Shown piece after piece: positions 10,111 through 20,599 of a DNA stretch of 64,000 nt (its first letter is position 1; every line of letters begins with the position of its first letter). Below the pieces are notes generated by a model. It saw only the letters and a list, made by a program, of their open reading frames with translations, ran no database searches and was not told the DNA's origin. Origin of the DNA: Anthoceros angustus (taxonomy: Eukaryota; Streptophyta; Anthocerotopsida; Anthocerotales; Anthocerotaceae); the NCBI GenBank assembly GCA_010909165.1, contig MU008177.1, forward strand, positions 248,001 through 312,000, given 5' to 3'. A program made the translations under genes and the position numbers.

Positions 10111-10890
10111 CTAGGCCTTCAACTGCTCAATGAATCGGCGTGGATCTCTAGTGGTAGTATTGAAAACTTCAGCATTTAGCAGGGATACCACGTCCAGTGC
10201 TGAATTTTTTCCCATCTCTAAAGGACTACATCTCAGAGAGCTGTGTGCAGTGTTGTTATAACAAAATTCTGCATCATCTAGATGATCAGTCCAATCCCTC
10301 TGATCAATCTGCACATAATGTCTTAAGTATTCTTCTTGGATTCGGTTGACTCGCTTGGTTGAGCCATCAGTATTTGGATGGAAAGCTGTGCTCATACATA
10401 ATTCCACATTCAAGCATTTCATCAAATGCTGCCGAAATTCTCCTGTGAACCTTGGATCCCTATCACTCACAATCTGCATAGGTAAGCCATGGTACTTGTA
10501 TACATACTTCTTAAACAAGTACCAAGCCGCCACCGTGTCTATTTGTAGGGATGAAATGTGCTTGTTTGGTGAATCTATCCACCACTTGTCATGATAGTAC
10601 AACCATTCTTGGGTGGCAAAGGCATGATAAAATCCATAGAGATACTCTTCCAAGGTCCACTTGGAATAGGTAGAAAGTAGCAAACCTCTTGGTTTAGCTT
10701 GCTCCACCTTATCTTGCTGACAAACAGCACATGCCTTGACATAATTCACTGTATCTTGATACATTCTCGGCCAGTAAAACAGCTTCCTTAGCTTCTCATA
10801 AGTGAGGTTAATTCCACGGTGACCTGCACTTGGCACATCATGACATTCAGCAAGCAATTTGCTCTTCAACTCTGAAGAATTTGGGATCAC
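10111..10890 (-). pseudogene. Gypsy integrase core, frame-disrupted
   Basis: The N-terminal H-H-C-C zinc-binding pattern is visible (ECHDVPSAGH ... CAVCQQDK), and the later catalytic segments SDRDPRF and FHPNTDGSTKR are in frame. The segment carrying the first catalytic Asp is in another frame, at about 10580-10680. Small indels have therefore broken the gene and it is not functional as it stands. Confidence 0.8.
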
Positions 10891-10899
10891 AATCCTCTT

Positions 10900-11190
10900 C
10901 TATTTGTATATCAACAAATCATCCCTCAGTTTGAACTTGCTTCCTTTCTGCTCTATTCCATTAATCCAGTCCTGAACATCTGGATCCTGCACATATGCTT
11001 CCTTGATCTGTTTTGGTTCAACCAGCATTGCCATTGCCTTTACTTCCTGACTCTTTTTGCGACTCAGCGCATCCGCAACCTTATTCTCTTTTCCAGGTTT
11101 ATACTTGAGAGTCACATCATACATAGCTAGGAAATCTTGCCCGGGTGGAAATAGTTTCCACTCTATAACCCTGTTGAATACTCTGAACAT
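10900..11190 (-). pseudogene. Gypsy RNase H C-terminal remnant
   Basis: It contains the hallmark end of gypsy RNase H (YKPGKENKVADALSRK), followed by the linker to integrase. The upstream RNase H body and all of reverse transcriptase are missing. Gag-type sequence starts directly at about 11117-11190, marking the deletion junction. Confidence 0.75.
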
Positions 11191-11667
11191 AAGTTCTCCA
11201 CCAAGTAAGAGCGTACCCTTCTAAGAAGTTAACGATGTGATCTAGATACTCTTCCTGCGGAATCCTCTGCGAAAGTATCCTTCCAATGAGAAAACCATGA
11301 ATTGATTTTCTCACATCTCGTTCACCCTTATCGTGTCGAGGTCAACGCTTAGCCTCAACTTCTTGGGTCTCCTTGCTCTACTCTTTTCTGGGCCAGGCTC
11401 CAATTCGTCCTGTTCATCATCCTTCTCTGCTTCATTGAGCTTTCTTTTTCCTTGTACTTGTTGCTCTAGAGCTTTCATTCTCCTCAAAAGATTTTGAATC
11501 TTCTCTTGTGGCATGGTGACGGTCTTCGGCCCAAAGGTATCTGCCTCTGTCGTTCCAGGAATTAGTGGCTCCATCTGAGGCTCATCCACTGCGGTCTCCA
11601 CCATAGGAGCCTTCTCTTTCTTCCGCCGTATTCTCTCTGCTCTCCCTGGCTCTTCAGGATCGGCCAT
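11117..11667 (-). pseudogene. Gypsy gag fragments
   Basis: A 118-codon frame begins MADPEEPGRAERIRRKK just inside the primer-binding site, with a coiled-coil-like stretch (LLRRMKALEQQVQGKR). A second frame (11117-11314) carries a gag-like FLEGYALTWWRTYVQ motif. It ends where RNase H sequence begins, so most of gag plus protease and reverse transcriptase have been deleted. Confidence 0.65.
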
Positions 11668-11708
11668 CTCCAGCTAGCGCCCTAGCTAAAAGATGCTTCA
11701 ACCTTGAC

Positions 11709-11719
11709 CTCTGATACCA
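11709..11719 (-). other. Primer-binding site for initiator-Met tRNA
   Basis: TGGTATCAGAG on the minus strand, two bases inside the right LTR-end repeat. This is the typical plant gypsy/copia primer-binding sequence. Confidence 0.85.
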
Positions 11720-11804
11720 CAAGTAACACCCCCTTTTCAACGAGGTGGGGCAGTCACGCAGTTAGCGACAAAAACATCACCAGACACCAGCACTAGGCCT
11801 CCAA

Positions 11805-12115
11805 CTTACTAACTAGATCGAGGGCTGCATGCTTCTCATGCAAGGCTTCTTACTGTATAGTCTTTCTCGCCTCGACTAGTTGATCATTTTAATTGCAACT
11901 AATTAGGTGTACACTACCCACCTAAATAAGAAAGGGAATTGTACATAACAACGTCTCGTAGTCTAACTGGTGCAGTATGATCGTGTCATGGTAAAAGAAT
12001 AACTAGCGAACTCCTAATTTGCTAGTTGTTGGTCATTGGGACTAACATTCTATGATACATACATGGGTAGATATCGAGAGTGAAATTGATTTTAGTTCAA
12101 CCTCGAGGTTCCTAC
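11805..12115. other. AT-rich spacer, no gene seen
   Basis: Between the right LTR repeat and the transporter stop codon. It probably contains the transporter's 3' UTR on the minus strand. No ORF, repeat or RNA gene was recognised. Confidence 0.6.
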
Positions 12116-14075
12116 TTATTTGAGTCGAGGTGGCGCTAGGGACCTTTGAGGACCATACAATGTGAAGTAAACTTTCCTGGCTCTAAAACTCAGGATAACT
12201 GACAAAATCAGACCCACCAGACATGTGCCTGCCATCACCAAGAAGATTCCCCGGAAGCACACAGGACCCTTGCAGACCAGAGGAGAATCGGTATCGCTCT
12301 CCCACAAAAAGTCACTGAAGATGAGTCCAGAAATAGGGTTCCCAGTCCCCAGCTGCTCTTGCTGCTTCCTCGCCTCACGATCATAAAGCCAGCCAGTCAA
12401 AACACTGGAGAAGAGAAAGGAGCCCAGTGGAATGTCCAGGATGAGGATGTTGTAGATCATGCCAAAGTTCTTCAGACCGAACAGCTCTGATGCAGTCGGG
12501 ACTGCCAGGGCGATGGTGGCACCGTAGCATGCTCCAATGAGCGCTGAACCCAGGTACATGGATCCAGGGAAACCTCCTGCCCAAAGCACGTACGCCAACA
12601 GCATGACACCATGTGTTACTGCCAACAACACTGGCCTTGGCAGGGCCCTCGACCTGCAAAAAAGGAAAGAAGCATGGGATTTAGTCCATAACTACCTGAG
12701 ACCATAAATGCTAGGAAGGTGAGATTGAAGTGGAGGGCACATGGAGGAACTCACTTCACTAAATGCTCCGACAGTGTTCCTGATCCAAGGCGTCCAACAA
12801 AACCCCCTATGCTCACAATAGCCACAAACGCTGCAACGTCCGTATAACCGAGGGACTCGCCGATCTGTCCGAGGTTGTTGATTGCTGTCATGCCTGGCCC
12901 TATTCCGCACAAGAAGATAACGAAGAGAAACCAGAAATCGATGTTCCTGACCGCAGCGGATATGGAAAAGTCCTCTCCCAGCTCTGCCTTTGCCGCTTCC
13001 GTGTGAGCATGGCCATTGGGCTGACCCGACTCACCCGCATTGTCGACACTAGGCTCAGCTCCAATAACCAGAGCGGGAGGAAATTCCCCACTCCCCGGCA
13101 CCTCTTCCTTCGCCTCCTCCGCACCTGCCAAGAGGGGCTCCCGAGCCCCATCAGCCTCGGTCGCCTTCCTGGAAAAGTTGTCCACGAGAAGCTTGATGGG
13201 GGAAGCAAGAGGGAGGGCCAGCAGCAGGAGCAGCCCGGCGGAGTAGATTTTGTTAAAGGAAGGGCCGAGCGCCGCGAACTCCCCAGCCAGCGTGTAGGCA
13301 AACAGGTAGGCAGCCAGGACAATAGCCACGACGTTGAGGAAGGTGAAATTCTTCTGCTCAAGCTTCTCCTCCGTCGCATCGGCCGCGGGAGGGACCGGGC
13401 GCAGGAAGATCATGGCAGGAATGTTGACGATGACCGGCAAGACCGCAAGCAGCACCAGAAACGAGCTGGGCTCGCTACTGAAAAGGGCCACAGTGAGCAA
13501 GGTGAAGATGGCGGTGCTGAGGGACACGATGCACTTGAGCAGCGCCACCACCAGCCCCCTGCTCCGAGGGAAGTTCCTCACCGTGGTCACCAAACACGCC
13601 GTGTTCATCCACGTCGTGCTGTTCCCCCCGAAGCACAGAAAAATGCACATCTGCAACCCACAAGCACGGCTTGAGCAAACACCCCCAGCAGCCCACCCCC
13701 GGCCCCATCGCACACACACACAGTCGAACGCACCTGCCAGTACGGCAACGGGCTAATCCTCTGGCTCACCACCAGCCACTGCACCCCGTACCCCACCGCG
13801 CCCTCCAGGCCCCCGATGGCCAGAATCGCCCAGGGCGGCAGGCGGTCCATGAGCAGCCCGGACACCACTCCGAACGACTTGCCCACATCCTTGGCGAACG
13901 CCAGCCGGGAGAGCTGCGACTGGTTCAGGTTCATCACCTTCTTCAGCGCCTGCGAGTAGTTGGCGAAGGAGTAGTTGTTCCCCGCCACGCTCTGCACCCA
14001 AATGGCAGCCACCAGGCCCACCCATTTGGTGACGATGAGAGCTCGCTGCGACGCCACCTGCTTCTGGTCACCCAT
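12116..14075 (-). CDS. Nodulin-like / NFD4-type major facilitator transporter
   Basis: Membrane transporter of the plant Nodulin-like MFS family, which includes Arabidopsis NUCLEAR FUSION DEFECTIVE 4. Substrates are mostly unknown. Three exons, 13734-14075, 12755-13650 and 12116-12653, join through canonical GT-AG introns of 83 and 101 nt. They give exactly 591 codons plus a TAA stop. Residues from about 10 carry the family signature (KWVGLVAAIWVQSVAGNNYS, then FANYSQALK). About twelve hydrophobic segments are visible, split by a long hydrophilic loop (REPLLAGAEEAKEEVPGSGE and onward), as is typical of the family. The C-terminal half keeps INNLGQIGESLGY and GRLGSGTLSEHLVK. The ATG at 14073-14075 gives MGDQKQVASQRALIVTKW. 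An in-frame upstream extension is Arg/Ala-rich and not membrane-like, so the shorter start is preferred. Confidence 0.93.
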
Positions 14076-15260
14076 TGCCACCGCCCACAAAACCAAAGCT
14101 GCCCTGCGCACCTCAGCCCGCTCAACAAAGCTCCCTTTCAATCAGCCCCCGCGACTGCAGGCCTGCTTCCTGCTCCCTGCTTCCTGCGACCCAGTCCAGG
14201 CCGCCCTGCGGGCTGCAGCGGCCAGCCCTGAGGGCCGTCCACAGCTCCACACACGATCTCCACCGACTATTCGACGCGCCCAAATCTTGAAATCTGACAC
14301 AAACCCACTTTCCCCGATGCCCCTCCGGAAGCAGGGGACTAAAATACACCAACAGAATCGTGTGCTTCCCGCCTGGCGCCTGGCGCAGGCCCGATCAGAT
14401 ACCCAGCGATGCCACCACGATGCTCTCGGCCGAGAGCCGAGGGCCGAGCAGGAGAAGGGGAGAGGAAATTCACTGCACGTACGAATGTTGAGAAGTTACT
14501 GTGCAGTGTTGTGTGAATGGTGGCAAAGGCACTTCTCGTGCCGACAGCTTCACACACACGTATCGGGCGACCCTCCTTCCCGCTGCCGCTGCCGCTGCCT
14601 CTGCCGCTGCCTACGGGCTTGAAATCGTGTTTGGAGTTTGAAACTTCCCGGCAACAGCCCCAGAACCGACGGAAACCTCCGTCTGCGGAAAGCATTTTTT
14701 TTAATCTCATCATAAGTTACGTGCCAGGTCGGTGCTCCGGGCATGGGGCCTGACGCCTGGGCTTTTGGATATTCTGTAAATTTTGGATATTTGTGCTGGC
14801 TTTTCACATAAGGCCAACCAAGCACCTGTCGCTGTCCAGCTCCCTTTGTCGACATTTGGTGTGGGTCCGAGGTACTATCCGTATCTGCTGCATGCATTGG
14901 CCGTTCCCAGGAACACATCACGTTTCATGGGAACAGTGTCCGTGGACGTGGGGCGGGCCCCGCTCCCCTCACTTCGCAGCCTTCTCTCCCAAACTGCTCG
15001 CACCATGAGATATATATGTACCTAATTTTTTCAGGTAGAGGTTAGATAATAGGCAAAGCAGATTTGATTTTCAAACTAGGTATTTTCAAACTTGGTACAG
15101 TGGTAGGTAGGCCCTTTCATATCAAGAACAATGACATTCTTGAAGCAGTACGTAGTTTCAAGATGGGCGATCATGCGGGCTAGTCCTCCTTGGCTTGCTG
15201 CTCTCTTGAGGTTTGTCTCCCTTTGTCTCGGGGTAGATGAGATTTCCCCTCTCTTTTTCA
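14076..15260. other. Upstream region of the transporter, no gene recognised
   Basis: GC-rich near the transporter start and probably holding its promoter and 5' UTR. It includes a CTGCCGCTGC-type simple repeat near 14580-14610. Beyond about 15,000 it turns AT-rich. The short frames here look random. Confidence 0.5.
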
Positions 15261-15269
15261 TACATGAAG

Positions 15270-15420
15270 TCTCCGCACCCCTTGGTCGGCAGCCCCACAC
15301 ATTGCAGAGACGGAGGGCATGATTTATAGCAAGCATTATGTATAGCTGAGAATGGGTAGCACCCCATCCAAGTCCCAAGGGCGTTTGATTGTGGAGTTCT
15401 TATCAACTCATGTCCGTATC
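15270..15420. repeat. Dispersed repeat, diverged copy
   Basis: The stretch containing CAGCCCCACACATTGCAGAG and GCACCCCATCCAAG, then CCCAAGGGCGTTTGATTGTG, resembles the repeat at 31,330-31,600 (GGCCCCACACACAGCAGAGA, GGCACCCCATCCAAG, TCCCAAGGATG). They appear to be members of one low-copy dispersed family. Divergence is high enough that an alignment is needed for exact limits. Confidence 0.5.
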
Positions 15421-16727
15421 ATCTCATGTCCGGATATCACTCCTTGAGTGGAGCACCCACGTTCCCCATTAGATACATAATTTACTTATGATAAAGTACC
15501 TTCTAGTCAACAAAATAAACGTAGTTGTACATCAATGCTGATGATCTTTTGTACACAATTTTTTAAACTTGGGCAAGGACTATGATAAATTTTATCATTT
15601 TTGAAAAAAATAAAAATAATAGGCCAAATATATTTGACTTGTAGAATCTATTTTAAATAATTTAATTATAATCAATTATTATTTATTCAAGAAGAAAGAT
15701 AATTAGGTATACATACCCTTAAAATTAGGCATTCACTATGGGAATAGTTCAAAATGTGAATAGTCATCTAACTAGTTTAGTACAATTGTAAGAAAGTTAG
15801 TGGGGCTTGGAGCTAGCTTAATCCGTTAAAAGAAAGCTAGAGGAGGTTTTAAATGTTCAAGACCAATGCCCGAGTAGTTCTCAAATTTCATATTTAAAAG
15901 GCTTCAAAGTGATATTATCAAGATATTACCTAGAATCTTGTCTGATATCAAATGGTTTTTCATTTATCTTGTTATTAAAAAAATTCAAATTTTCTATTTA
16001 AGAGAAGAGATAGGTGAGCCCATCTAGGATAAATCCATGTGCAAAGACTTTTACAGGAAATAGTTGAACATACGATATTAAAAATTTTATTTTTCTAGTT
16101 TTATTTAAAAATAAAACTTGTAATACCACTCATATTTTGAATCTTAAGCTGATAATGCATGAGCAAAGGAAAAATATGTACCTAGGTACACCTTATTTGT
16201 ACGTTTCAGATAATTTAGATATCTTTGCACAAAGATACAAACATCAACCTATTATGTACTTTCATTAAGCTACTAATTAGGTAGACATTTGGTACTTTGT
16301 GATGTCATATGGATTTTGTATTTGTGAAATATTATACATATTGCATATCATATTTTAGTTACAAATGGTCAATTGATGCGTTGATGCTGTAAGTGATGGG
16401 AGTATATATTTGGTTGGACTATTCAAGTTGATGTTAACATTGGAAAGAATCATATCTTCTTTCTGTCATATGAAGTTCATCTAACATACTAAACAAATGT
16501 AAATTTGAAACATCAACTCTAAAATCAATGACAAGAACAATTTCTTGGTCATAAAACTTCATGATTCTGACCTAATTTACACAATCTCACTTACTAGATC
16601 TTAATAGAGCAAGAAAGCTAGTTAAAAAAGCTAGCTGAACAGGCTCCCGGTTGATCCGATTTAGGTGGTTTAGATATTGTTATATCTGTCTATAGTGACT
16701 TTTACTCTTTTCTTGCTTTTGGTAAAA
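15421..16727. other. Very AT-rich stretch without a recognised gene
   Basis: Long A/T-rich tracts and no frame above about 60 codons. It contrasts sharply with the GC-rich genes on the left. I see no organellar gene or transposon end in it. Confidence 0.55.
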
Positions 16728-17117
16728 TTAGATGTTTGTACTCTTCTTCCTTGTTCCTGGATCACTAACAAAACTAGGTTTTCGCTTTGTTTCAGTTTTA
16801 AAACTAGGTTTCCGCACAGTGAGAGCAGTTCCATCAGGTGCAATCTTTGCAAAAGCAACCAGTTTTCTTGTACCATCTGGCTTACGTTCATATACATAGT
16901 AATTAGCAAATTGGGCCACTCCTGTTTCTGAGCATATCTCTGTATGTTCTATGACTTCTTCGAAACCACCTCCAAGATAGGAGGGTCGAGTTATAGTTTT
17001 CTTCTCAGTATGACCATGATGACCATGAGGCTGACCAACTATAGATGGCGTTCTTGATCTTCTTCTTGCTTCTGATGCTTTTCTTTTTGCTTCTGATGAC
17101 CTTCTTCTTCCAGCCAT
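16728..17117 (-). CDS. Small basic hypothetical protein
   Basis: A 129-codon frame that I do not recognise. The N-terminal 25 residues are strongly basic with an RRRSSEAKRKASEARRRSR stretch. A middle part reads EHTEICSETGVAQFANYYVY. The C-terminus repeats KPSF twice (RKPSFKTETKRKPSF). The frame lies in AT-rich DNA where frames of this length are not expected by chance, which favours a real or recently real gene. No intron or neighbour context helps. It could be nuclear, judged only from its charge. Confidence 0.4.
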   Translation of the reverse strand: MAGRRRSSEAKRKASEARRRSRTPSIVGQPHGHHGHTEKKTITRPSYLGGGFEEVIEHTEICSETGVAQFANYYVYERKPDGTRKLVAFAKIAPDGTALTVRKPSFKTETKRKPSFVSDPGTRKKSTNI

Positions 17118-18116
17118 TTCAAGATTACAAACAGATAGAGAAAGCTAGATAGTTCATTCCATTTTACATTATCATACTATAGCAAGTATCATAATATGAA
17201 ATCATAATTAAAATACTCTTTTGTTCTCTGTATTTCGAAATAGAAAGAACAAAAACACAAACATTACAAAAGTTATAAGGTTATACATCTAGTAGTGGAA
17301 GCAGCTAAAAATATCATGGTAAGCTTTCCATAGTACCAATACTTTGGGTTAATAAATCATTTGCTTCGCTAATTTTAGACTAAATCAAGTCAGTACAATA
17401 TCATTTATCCTTTGATTGTATAGTATTGACATAGTATATCCCATATGTGTGTAAAATAATTTCTCAAATAAAACAATAACTTGCATTATCTAGCATGAAA
17501 AAAGTATCCAAGATTTTCTTGCTGAATAGAAAGATAACAAAGAGTTCACGATACATTAAACTTTGGACAAGGAGTAAAGTATATCCACAAAAAGAAACTC
17601 TAAGTTTGATCTTGCACGTATTGATGAGTGCAAATGATCTCTTCCATTGCAAGTAGTTTTACTCCTTTAGCTTGCAAATGCTTGCACCGGTCTTTATTGC
17701 TTGGCAAAATATTGCCTATTAAAACTAAGCTATAAAATAATAAGCATTGAATACGAACGAATTGATTTGTGTCGATATTGATAATGCAGGATTTACCATT
17801 GCTTAGAAGCTTGATCAAGTGTTCACACACTAGGACCTTTTTCGTGGTACAATTTGCACTCCATTGTCAACTTTGGTTGCCATGGTTGCCATTGTTCTAC
17901 ATTTGTCATGCTTTCCAGCCACTGGCTGGTGATAGCATAAGAGGAAAGTATACAACCTTCCGAAAGGGTACAAGCCCTAGGGTCCTAGGGCCGAAAACTA
18001 ACCAGGTCCAAACTAACTACCTAGTTCCTCTTGGTTATGTTAATTTACCTATCCAAATAAAATTATGTGGGTGGGTATGTGAAACCCTGTGCGGAAGGAG
18101 CATCGACTGTGGCTGA
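17118..18116. other. AT-rich spacer, no gene seen
   Basis: Only short unconnected frames are present. The base composition becomes more balanced after about 17,850. Confidence 0.5.
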
Positions 18117-18391
18117 GTTACTGGGCGCGGGGACCCAAGCTTTCAGCCAATGAGTAGGCAGTTGCATGCAAGCACTTTGTCCATGCCAGCCTGGGTCTTT
18201 GTACGAATACCTTTCACAGCCAAAAAAAACTGTTCAGAAGACAAGAAACATCAGCGCAGTATCATCCAGCTGAGAAGGGGCCTCCTACCAAGCGCATGCC
18301 GTCTCTCCATGGCAGCAACATCGTTTGCCATCACCCTAACAACAGCAGGCAGTAGCTTGGATCCAGTACCATGAAATCAGAGGCAACAATA
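18117..18391. repeat. 275-bp tandem duplication, copy 1
   Basis: It begins TTACTGGGCGCGGGGACCCA and ends GAGGCAACAATAG. It is followed immediately by a near-identical copy. The minus strand carries a short frame ending DDIALMFPVF that might be an old exon, but nothing upstream extends it convincingly. Confidence 0.9.
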
Positions 18392-18668
18392 GTTACTGGG
18401 CGCGGGGACCCAAGCTTTCAGCCAATGACTAGGCAGTTGCATGCAAGTACCTTGTCCATGCCAGCCTGCGTCTTTGTACGAATACCTTTCACAACCAAAA
18501 AAAACTGTTCAGAAGACAGGAAACATCAGCGCAATATCATCCAGCTGAGAAGGCGGCCCCCTACCAAGCGCATGCTGTCTCTCCATGGCAGCAACATCGT
18601 TTGCCATCACCCTAACAACAGCAGGCCGTAGCTCGAATCCAGTACCATGAAATCAGAGGCAACAATAG
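18392..18668. repeat. 275-bp tandem duplication, copy 2
   Basis: A direct, abutting copy of 18117-18391, with about a dozen substitutions and a few single-base indels. Confidence 0.9.
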
Positions 18669-20599
18669 CAAGCACATTAACAGACCCTAGATCTGACATG
18701 CAATAGACAGCATCCATTCCTTCAGCATGGCCACACTTCCTGCACACGCTCCCTGCTCAGGGCCCTGGAGATCTGCATCATTTACTTTACACGGCCCCAC
18801 GGCAAGCCGCTGGATCCAAGAAGCTCCCTCAGGGCCACTCCGGGCGCCTCTCCCAAATCCTTCACTCTGCGTCACTCCAGCAACAGAGCCACGGCTGCCT
18901 CGTCTTCCGGGTACCGATGTTTCGGAATCATGGAGGTGGAAGGTCCAGAGAGAACGGCAGCTCGCAAGGGACAAGGCTTTTACATGAATATGATCACAGC
19001 CAAGCCGTTGCGAAATGCCGCAGTCTCAGAATCGTCTCATCTCCAAGCACACGGGCACTTGCCGCTGCCCCGCGCCAGACCTGGCTTTTCCCTCGGCTGA
19101 CGCAGTCCCTAAGACCGCGTGGCCGGGGAGGCGAAAGCTGCTAGACGCGGAAATGGAATCCGCTTTTAGGGCTCCTCTATGGTCACATCACGGATAACAT
19201 TGAGCGAGCTGGCATGCAAGAGCCTTTTCAGAGAGGACCAGTAAGGGCTAAGGAACGTGTGACAATGAGGGCTCCAGTACTCTCTGGGAAAAGGGACGCA
19301 TGACACTGGCAGTGGACGAATCGGCGGGCCCAGTTGCCCTTGTCCTTCCATCTACCCGTGGTGCTGGTGTTTGCTATCGTGAAAATCTCCATCTTCAAGA
19401 CATGCTCCAACGATTTGTTGTGCCTCCACAGTTTGTATGTCCATGGGCTACACCTCACTGCTCTGAAGTTGCATGTCTGCCGTAATGCATGCAATTCCAA
19501 CCAGCAACAGATGCAGAGTTGCTTGTATGTACCAATTTGTACGTGCCCCTCCTCCAAGCGTGTGCCCTATGTCCAACAATGTTGTACATAATAGTGCTAC
19601 TTGTCTCTCTGACAGCAGCTATGTAGCTTCCCCATGTGACTTGCTCCAGGTTTCCTGAAGGCTGCCATCCGAATGTGACAGCCTCTGCTGAAGCTTGGGG
19701 CATGTGCATATACCACATCCTGATTCTGCGTTTCTTTGCTCGGCACATCCGTGAACCTTTTCCTTTGGTTTGTTGTGTCGTAATCCGTCATCATCTGTAG
19801 TAGGCCCCAGAGTTCTGGTTTCAAAGGCGAACAACTTTGATCAGTCCGGGTAACGTGTTCTCAACATCTTGGAGCTACATCCAGGATATTAATGTGCGTT
19901 AATTGCATATCTTGGATGACTCCAGCAACACTTTGTACTGTGCAAACCCAAGCCTTATACATGCTTGTGATCTCACCCTTTGCGACATCAGGTTCCGGTA
20001 GGCGGTCTTCACCCCAGCATTTCCATGATTTGCACGCAGGCTAAGGGTAGGAGCTAGACCATTGGAGTCCACTGGTGTGAAACCAAAGAGGTCTAACTTC
20101 TATCTCCCGCGAAAAGGAAATCCCAGTGTCCTGAACCTTGTCTATGATGACGAGACGTCATACCAGATCCTGGTCTCTGAAGTCACCCCATGAGGATTAT
20201 CAGACTCCATGGAGATATGCCTCACGATGCCACAGAGAATAAGCACGAGTCTGATTCCTTGCGGAACTGAAATTATCGCCGCCTGTTGGATAGTTCACGA
20301 GCAGCTGGGTTGAGCGGGATGCAGGAGGGCGGTCTAATATTGCAGCCTTGTGCTTGGGCTGCCGGAGGCTGAATTGTAACGAATACGGAACCCTGAGGGT
20401 GAATGTTGTGTTGAAAAATCACTGCCCAACAGCAGCAGCAACAAGATGCTGCTGTAATGCGACGCTGAGATGGTGCTCCCGGGCGCCTTCTCCTGGACCG
20501 GCAGCTGGACAGCTTGTGATTCGAGGATGTTCTGCTTCACTTCCAGAAGCGCGTCCCAGCTACTGAAGCATTCCGGGTCTGGGAGGAGGGCTGTACGCC
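18669..20599. other. Region upstream of FANCM, no gene recognised
   Basis: Many short frames on both strands, none with recognisable domains or paired splice sites. The last few hundred bases should contain the FANCM promoter and 5' UTR, but I can name no clear TATA or initiator element. Confidence 0.45.

Larger units (their letters stand above)
9249..11804 (-). mobile_element. Internally deleted Ty3/gypsy retrotransposon (chromovirus-like)
   Basis: A minus-strand element bounded by two direct 83-bp repeats (9249-9331 and 11722-11804) that differ at two positions. Inside the right repeat is a primer-binding site (TGGTATCAGAG on the minus strand, 11709-11719) matching the 3' end of plant initiator-Met tRNA. 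In element order it holds a gag start, a short gag piece, the end of RNase H, integrase, and a GPY/F plus chromodomain-like end. Protease and nearly all of reverse transcriptase are absent. The only shared LTR sequence is this 83-bp end, so the LTRs are either very short or truncated. I found no target-site duplication. Confidence 0.8.

Noticed and set aside
10346-10594. 82-codon plus-strand frame in the gypsy integrase
   Set aside because: Antisense of the integrase core, with no independent evidence.
15421-17600. AT-rich block as a plastid or mitochondrial insertion
   Set aside because: I recognise no organellar gene, tRNA or rRNA in it.
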